Notes under the pieces: model-generated
Told to the model about the DNA's origin: nothing
Seen by the model: the letters and a program-made list of their open reading frames with translations, nothing else
Database searches by the model: none
Origin: Puffinus mauretanicus
Lineage: Eukaryota > Chordata > Aves > Procellariiformes > Procellariidae
Assembly: GCA_023333565.1 (NCBI GenBank)
Contig: JAJKFH010001094.1
Location: forward strand, 62,001-126,000
Reading direction: 5' to 3'
Length of the DNA: 64,000 nt
Shown here: positions 61,401 through 64,000 of the stretch, one piece after another
Layout of the letters: each line of letters opens with the position of its first letter
How positions within the stretch are numbered: the stretch's first letter is position 1
Made by a program: the position numbers and the translations under genes

Positions 61401-64000
61401 ACAGCTTAGGTATTCTCCATCCGTTGCTTACATCTTCTTTGAACCCACTGCCTGTGGACTGTATTTGTATAAATGCTATTGGCAGCATGTCTTGGTGCTC
61501 TTCTTGCAACATTATTGTAAAATGAGTTCAACCTCTGCTGAAGTCTGTTCTACTTTGAGGCTAGGTTCTTCAGGTAATTGGGTTTCCTTAGGTATTTTCC
61601 AGTTTCAGTTTGAATTAGAAATCCTGCAGCTGACTTGAGAGAATTGTATTTTTTATATAGGTAATCTCTCTTCCATGTGTTTCACATGAATAATAGTAAA
61701 AAACCAGAAACAAACCTGGGTTTGAGAAGATAGCACTCTTTCATGAAAAACTTGGATGATTTTTATGCTTACTGGTTTGGAGAATTGCTTCAAACTTCTC
61801 TAAAGTCCTCTTTTTTCAGTGTTAGCAAAATGCTTGTTGTAGCTAAACATCTGGCTGCTAAACCAGGATTTTTCAGAACAATTGAAGTGTGTGGAGGGTA
61901 GTGTACAAGACTTATTTCCAAGCATTGAAGACTGGATAGAATTGTTGGTTTGGGTTTTTTTTTGGTGGTTTTTTTTTTTAGTACAAGAACTCAGTTTGGC
62001 GGGGGGGGGGGGGAAGTCCTTCATGTACCAATGTAAACTTTGTCAAATTGGGACCAGTTGTAGTTGCATGGTGTTAGGTTTTCTTCTCTGTAATGCAAAT
62101 GTCTTTTCACACTGTTCTTGCTGTCTGATCCATTTAATTTTTATGAGCTTTCATTATGGACATCTGGTCATGGTAATACATAACGCTTGTAAAGCTGGTA
62201 AAGGATCAGATGCCAGGACTTACGTATTCAGAGATCTGGATTTGTCTTTTCTTATGATGTGCACATTTTCCTGAGGACAGAAAGACCACAGAGAAATATC
62301 ATTCATCATCAAACAGCAGCAAGAAGTGGCATGAGAGAGTTTTGCAACAGGATAAATACCCCAAATTATACGTTATTTCCTTTTGGAAAGTTTTTTTTTT
62401 GAAATTATTTCAATATGTCTGCATAAAATAACATAATTTTAACAGGTTTATGTTGGCTTACAGTTTGTGTAATTTTTTAGAATGCTCTTTCTGTAGTTAC
62501 ATACTGGTATTATGGTCTTGTGATTATAGAATTCCACTAGAAGTATGAAGTGTATGCCAAAAAAATCAGTGAATTTTTGGCCTGTAGAATTCATGAGGGA
62601 ACATTCAGTTGTTTAAGATATCCTGCCCCCACCTCAAATCATAAAATTCCTGCATCATAAGGAGTTTACAAAGAAGGCTGTATTTGTGGCTTACTCGAGC
62701 AGAAGCTGGAAAAATGGTATATGTCTCTACCATTTGTATATGTGTTATCCCGTGTGCCTTAATGATGCTTCAAGGAACATGTGTAAGTCAAACTGTTCTT
62801 GGCAGAATGCTTCGTGTAAAAAAAAAAAAAAAAAAAAATGGGGGGGGGGGGGGCAAGACGGCCTGATGTTAGACTTTCCCTTCAGAATTAAATCTAACCA
62901 TTGCAATCAAACTTCCTGTCTCGCAGTTCAAAAAGTAATTTCTATTATCCCCATTCCGTTCTCTATTATCCCTCCAGTTCCCAATCTCCTCATTGTAAAA
63001 GAGATGATCAAACGGCTGCAGGAGCTGCGTCATACTGAGCAGGTGCAGAGAGCGTATGCTCTCAATTGTGGAGAAGGCGCCACAGTCAGTTATGAGATTC
63101 AGATTCGTGTGCTGCGGGAATTTGGACTTTCTGATGCTGCTGCTGAACTTTTGCAGGTATGAAAAATTGCTGGTGTAAGACCACAAATGCTTTGATTCTG
63201 TTCTGCTTATGAATTGACTTGAATGCATAATCTGCAATAAGAGAACTGCTTTGTTTGTGCACATGCAGGTGCAAAAATGCTTTGAAATGCCTGCGTAACT
63301 GTAGAACTGTCCAAGTGCAAATTACAGTGAGACTGTTGCATTTGGTTTATGTGATTTTATAAATGTGTAAGTGCAATGTATAAATATTTTTCTCAAGAGT
63401 TGTTGCCATTCAGGGTGCTCTTACTGCCACAGATTTTGGGGACAAAAAAATCTGCTGAAGAGGCAGTTGATGAGAATAGTCAAACCATAACTAGAAATCT
63501 AGATCATGATTTGTTCTTGAATCAGAGAGGAGAAAAAGTCCTAACTGATACAGTAGATCTGCATAGTACATATCAGGACTGGGAAATTGGAAATCCTGCT
63601 TCTGTTTGTATGCTGCTGTTAAAGCAAAATGCATTTGTTGGTCAACTTATTCAGACAGTGAATCTGATGCTTCTTGTCTTGTTTTTAAAAAAATCTTTCT
63701 TCCATGGTAACTGTAATCACCTCCAAGTGTTGGTGAGGTTTTAAGTGGCACAACTAGCCTGTTACAGTACGAGCAGATTTCTTATTCCAATGCGTGTTAG
63801 TTTAGGAGATTTTTCTAGATGAGTTCCTACTTTTGTTTTGTTACATGCTGGGTTTTTTCCTTTGCAGAATCCTCACAAATTCTTTCCTGATGAGCGATTT
63901 GGGGACGAAAGCCCACTCCTGACAATGAGACAGTCTGGACGATGTCGCGTTAACAGTACTCCCACTGCAGAAACCATGTTTACAGAACTGGACTCTTTTG
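34319..64000 (+). CDS. BTBD7: BTBD7 coding region, nine coding exons, 3' end beyond the window
   Basis: Joined exons are 34319-34400, 39604-40683, 52382-52590, 53960-54035, 56301-56461, 56740-56883, 58774-58963, 62978-63156 and 63868-64000. They give an open frame of 751 codons plus one base. The translation follows vertebrate BTBD7 closely as I remember it, with a basic N-terminal region (about residues 56-80), BTB 1 (about 142-211), BTB 2 (from about 247), BACK (about 390-480) and a conserved helical C-terminal region. The family protein is about 1130 residues, so roughly the last third is missing here. In mouse, BTBD7 is known to be induced by fibronectin, to raise Snail2, to lower E-cadherin and to promote epithelial cleft formation and branching; BTB-BACK proteins commonly act with cullin-3 ligases. 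The start has A at -3 and G at +4, with an in-frame stop at 34307-34309. Identity is very secure; function is carried over from the mammalian orthologue. Confidence 0.97.
34401..39603 (+). other. BTBD7: Intron 2 of BTBD7
   Basis: This GT-AG intron of 5203 bp begins GTAACT and ends CTTTGCCTTCAG. It is AT-rich and I see no genes in it. A three-copy 22-bp tandem repeat lies at 39482-39547, close to the 3' splice site. Apparent ORFs of 60-120 codons, such as the minus-strand one at 35530-35889, have no recognisable content. Confidence 0.85.
39482..39547. repeat. 22-bp minisatellite, three perfect copies
   Basis: The unit GATGGACTGTTTAGGTGTTATG is repeated exactly three times (39482-39503, 39504-39525, 39526-39547) and followed by the start of a fourth copy (GAC). 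It ends 56 bp before the exon 3 acceptor AG, so it overlaps or lies just upstream of the expected branch-point zone. Confidence 0.95.
39604..40683 (+). CDS. BTBD7: BTBD7 exon 3, both BTB domains
   Basis: This 1080-nt exon completes Gly28 and encodes residues to 387 plus one base. In order it holds a basic segment ([10 protein letters not shown], about residues 67-76) that could act as a nuclear signal, a helical stretch ([20 protein letters not shown]), BTB domain 1 from about residue 142 ([20 protein letters not shown], with the usual buried Asp and the His-Arg-Ala-Ile-Leu helix), then BTB domain 2 from about residue 247 ([10 protein letters not shown], later [16 protein letters not shown]). 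Tandem BTB domains are the family hallmark; BTBs mediate dimerisation and cullin-3 docking. The reading frame is open a little upstream of the acceptor, but no ATG exists there. Both ends are phase 1, so skipping this exon would keep frame. Confidence 0.97.
40684..52381 (+). other. BTBD7: Intron 3 of BTBD7 (11.7 kb)
   Basis: It begins GTATGT and ends TTTCCTAG. It contains a minus-oriented CR1 fragment at 42.0-42.47 kb and an unexplained 128-codon antisense ORF at 47900-48286. The remainder is AT-rich sequence with no recognised genes. Confidence 0.9.
42003..42470 (-). mobile_element. CR1 retrotransposon fragment, reverse orientation
   Basis: On the plus strand it reads as the CR1 3' end reversed: AATCATGAAATCGTAGAGCA, then GGTTGGAAGGGGCCTGGAAA, later CCCTTGTTCTCTCC and the block at 42340-42460 whose reverse complement encodes [20 protein letters not shown] and [14 protein letters not shown]. 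It is 5'-truncated and moderately diverged. Terminal octamers are degenerate. Confidence 0.93.
52382..52590 (+). CDS. BTBD7: BTBD7 exon 4, first part of BACK domain
   Basis: This 209-nt exon encodes residues 388-457, starting [19 protein letters not shown] and ending with the SDYLQ segment. The text matches the BACK-like helical region of BTBD7, which follows BTB 2 and usually positions partners in BTB-BACK ubiquitin ligase adaptors. The acceptor CCTAG is somewhat weak; the donor is CAG followed by GTAACC. It ends in phase 0. Confidence 0.97.
52591..53959 (+). other. BTBD7: Intron 4 of BTBD7
   Basis: A 1369-bp AT-rich intron, donor GTAACC, acceptor CTTTCTACCAG. It has several T-rich runs and a short GT microsatellite near 53.9 kb. 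Nothing else is seen. Confidence 0.9.
53960..54035 (+). CDS. BTBD7: BTBD7 exon 5, second part of BACK domain
   Basis: This 76-nt exon encodes residues 458-482 and the first base of Glu483. The peptide [20 protein letters not shown] continues the BACK helices, with the [13 protein letters not shown] pattern common to BACK domains. Acceptor and donor (CGAG followed by GTAAGG) are strong. Confidence 0.96.
54036..56300 (+). other. BTBD7: Intron 5 of BTBD7
   Basis: A 2265-bp intron, donor GTAAGG, acceptor CCTTCCCACAG. It carries a plus-oriented CR1 fragment at about 54.21-54.61 kb. The rest shows no genes. Confidence 0.9.
54212..54610 (+). mobile_element. CR1 retrotransposon fragment
   Basis: It opens with GAGGGAGCTGGGATTGTTTA and AGCCTCAAGAAGAAAAGGCT, keeps the GGAACAGGTTGCCCAAGTAG and CCATCCTTGGAGGTGTTCAA blocks, and closes with GTCCTTTCAACCTCTACAAT. 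The reading frame is destroyed and the octamer tail is missing. It lies in intron 5 in the same direction as the gene. Confidence 0.92.
56301..56461 (+). CDS. BTBD7: BTBD7 exon 6
   Basis: This 161-nt exon encodes residues 483-536, from [20 protein letters not shown] to the VLSDA end. It contains a basic NKRGVKRR patch and the conserved [20 protein letters not shown] helices. The donor is a perfect GTAAGT. Retention of the next intron would end the protein at a TAA 9 bases into the intron. Confidence 0.96.
56462..56739 (+). other. BTBD7: Intron 6 of BTBD7 (278 bp)
   Basis: The shortest intron of the gene, donor GTAAGT, acceptor CTTGATTCTTAAAG, with a T-rich tract in the middle. No other features are seen. 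Confidence 0.93.
56740..56883 (+). CDS. BTBD7: BTBD7 exon 7
   Basis: This 144-nt exon is phase 0 at both ends and encodes residues 537-584, from [15 protein letters not shown] to [11 protein letters not shown]. It matches the conserved mid-region of BTBD7. Its function is not established from sequence. The symmetric phase means that skipping would delete 48 residues without a frameshift. Confidence 0.96.
57040..57340. repeat. Unclassified GC-richer island with hairpin
   Basis: This block contrasts with AT-rich flanks. It contains an imperfect inverted repeat with 13-bp arms (57066-57078 and 57084-57096, one mismatch) of the form AATTTCAACAAAA. It may be a decayed non-autonomous DNA transposon of a type seen in reptiles; this is a weak resemblance only. 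Confidence 0.4.
58086..58100. repeat. C-rich homopolymer C10-G-C4
   Basis: Ten C, one G and four C in intron 7. Simple low-complexity sequence. Confidence 0.9.
58774..58963 (+). CDS. BTBD7: BTBD7 exon 8
   Basis: This 190-nt exon encodes residues 585-647 plus one base of Val648. The peptide ([20 protein letters not shown], then the CCHMITHQQ and [12 protein letters not shown] segments) matches BTBD7. It bears a few changes from human, such as THQQVSTN where human has SHQQISSN as I recall. The donor is CAG followed by GTAAGG. Confidence 0.96.
59380..60085 (+). mobile_element. Ancient CR1/L3-type LINE, reverse-transcriptase region
   Basis: Blocks match the amniote CR1/L3 RT region in order: a GTAGGACAGTCAGCTTAACT start, TCAAACCAACTTCATTCCTT after a T18 run (59470-59487), TTGACTTCAGGATACTTGG (for the LDFSKAF region), CCAAACTGGAAGAATGCATC, CTTGCAGCTGATGACAAGTT (for FADD, the catalytic motif of RT), and GCTCTGTGGAGAAAAGCCTG. 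It is broken by many changes and clearly inert. Confidence 0.8.
60085..60350 (+). repeat. Probable old amniote interspersed repeat
   Basis: GGCCATACTGGGTCAGGTCA followed by TCTAGTCTAGTG and, later, ATCCATGAGCTTATGCAGTC and CTCCTTAAACTTGCATGAAC resemble a repeat common in turtle and crocodilian genomes, as I remember it. The family cannot be named with certainty. Confidence 0.5.
62001..62013. repeat. G13 homopolymer
   Basis: Thirteen consecutive G on the plus strand, preceded by T-rich runs at about 61957-61979. Exact length uncertain. Confidence 0.9.
62818..62853. repeat. A21-T-G14 homopolymer tract
   Basis: Twenty-one A, one T, then fourteen G, 124 bp before exon 9. The length may be inexact because such runs assemble poorly. 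Confidence 0.9.
62978..63156 (+). CDS. BTBD7: BTBD7 exon 9
   Basis: This 179-nt exon completes Val648 and runs to residue 707. It encodes [20 protein letters not shown] followed by the highly conserved [20 protein letters not shown] helix region. The acceptor choice follows the human protein, where IP is followed by VPRLL. The frame is also open upstream of this acceptor. The donor is CAG followed by GTATGA. Confidence 0.95.
63157..63867 (+). other. BTBD7: Intron 9 of BTBD7
   Basis: A 711-bp intron, donor GTATGA, acceptor TTCCTTTGCAG. A 122-codon ORF at 63376-63744 has no family resemblance and seems to be chance. Nothing else is seen. Confidence 0.92.
63868..64000 (+). CDS. BTBD7: BTBD7 exon 10, truncated by window end
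   Basis: This exon starts in phase 0 at residue 708 with [20 protein letters not shown] and continues through the RCRVNST segment and TMFTELDSF to the last base of the window (residue 751 plus one base). In other vertebrates a proline-rich stretch follows. The exon must extend beyond this window. Confidence 0.95.

Larger units (their letters stand above)
58964..62977 (+). other. BTBD7: Intron 8 of BTBD7
   Basis: A 4014-bp intron, donor GTAAGG, acceptor TTATCCCTCCAG. It holds an ancient CR1/L3 fragment (59.38-60.08 kb), a second old repeat (60.08-60.35 kb), a G13 run at 62001-62013 and an A21-T-G14 tract at 62818-62853. A decoy acceptor lies at 62926. Confidence 0.9.

Noticed and set aside
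63376..63744. 122-codon ORF in intron 9
   Set aside because: It lies wholly between a good donor and acceptor of BTBD7, and skipping it gives the known protein. It does not resemble a known exon.
1..64000. CRISPR arrays, tRNA or rRNA genes, bacterial operons
   Set aside because: No spaced direct repeats, cloverleaf-like blocks or prokaryotic gene organisation were seen. The window is vertebrate nuclear DNA.

Overview
The window looks like nuclear DNA from a bird. It is AT-rich and gene-sparse, has GT-AG introns, one strong CpG island, and CR1 retrotransposon pieces, one of which keeps the terminal ATTCTATG octamer repeat typical of avian CR1. No bacterial-type genes, tRNA, rRNA or CRISPR arrays were seen. 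The species cannot be read from the sequence alone.

The one gene that can be identified with confidence is BTBD7 (BTB/POZ domain containing 7, also called Cleftin), on the plus strand. Its CpG-island promoter and probable non-coding first exon lie near 15.0-15.2 kb. The start codon is in exon 2 (34319). A large 1080-nt exon 3 (39604-40683) carries both BTB domains, exons 4 and 5 carry the BACK region, and exons 6-10 continue the C-terminal part until the window ends inside exon 10. All splice junctions read here are GT-AG with consistent phases. Together they encode 751 complete codons of a protein that is about 1130 residues in human.

Layout: 1-14.5 kb is non-coding sequence with an old CR1/L3-type LINE at about 6.8-8.1 kb. 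From remembered mammalian gene order, this flank probably belongs to the divergent neighbour UNC79, but no UNC79 coding exon was recognised. The CpG island spans 14.58-15.9 kb. Intron 1 is about 19 kb and holds a well preserved CR1 at 32.9-33.5 kb. Intron 2 ends with a 22-bp minisatellite just before exon 3. Intron 3 (11.7 kb) holds a reverse CR1. Introns 4-9 are shorter. Intron 5 has a CR1 fragment, intron 7 an unclassified GC-richer island, and intron 8 an ancient CR1/L3 reverse-transcriptase fragment, a second old repeat and long homopolymer tracts.

The observations most worth checking are a cluster of short upstream ORFs in the BTBD7 leader, a possible N-myristoylation signal, a well formed alternative acceptor that would add 17 residues in frame at exon 9, the minisatellite beside the exon 3 acceptor, and the likely bidirectional promoter. 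No wholly new biological system was found; this is an ordinary vertebrate locus with some regulatory curiosities.
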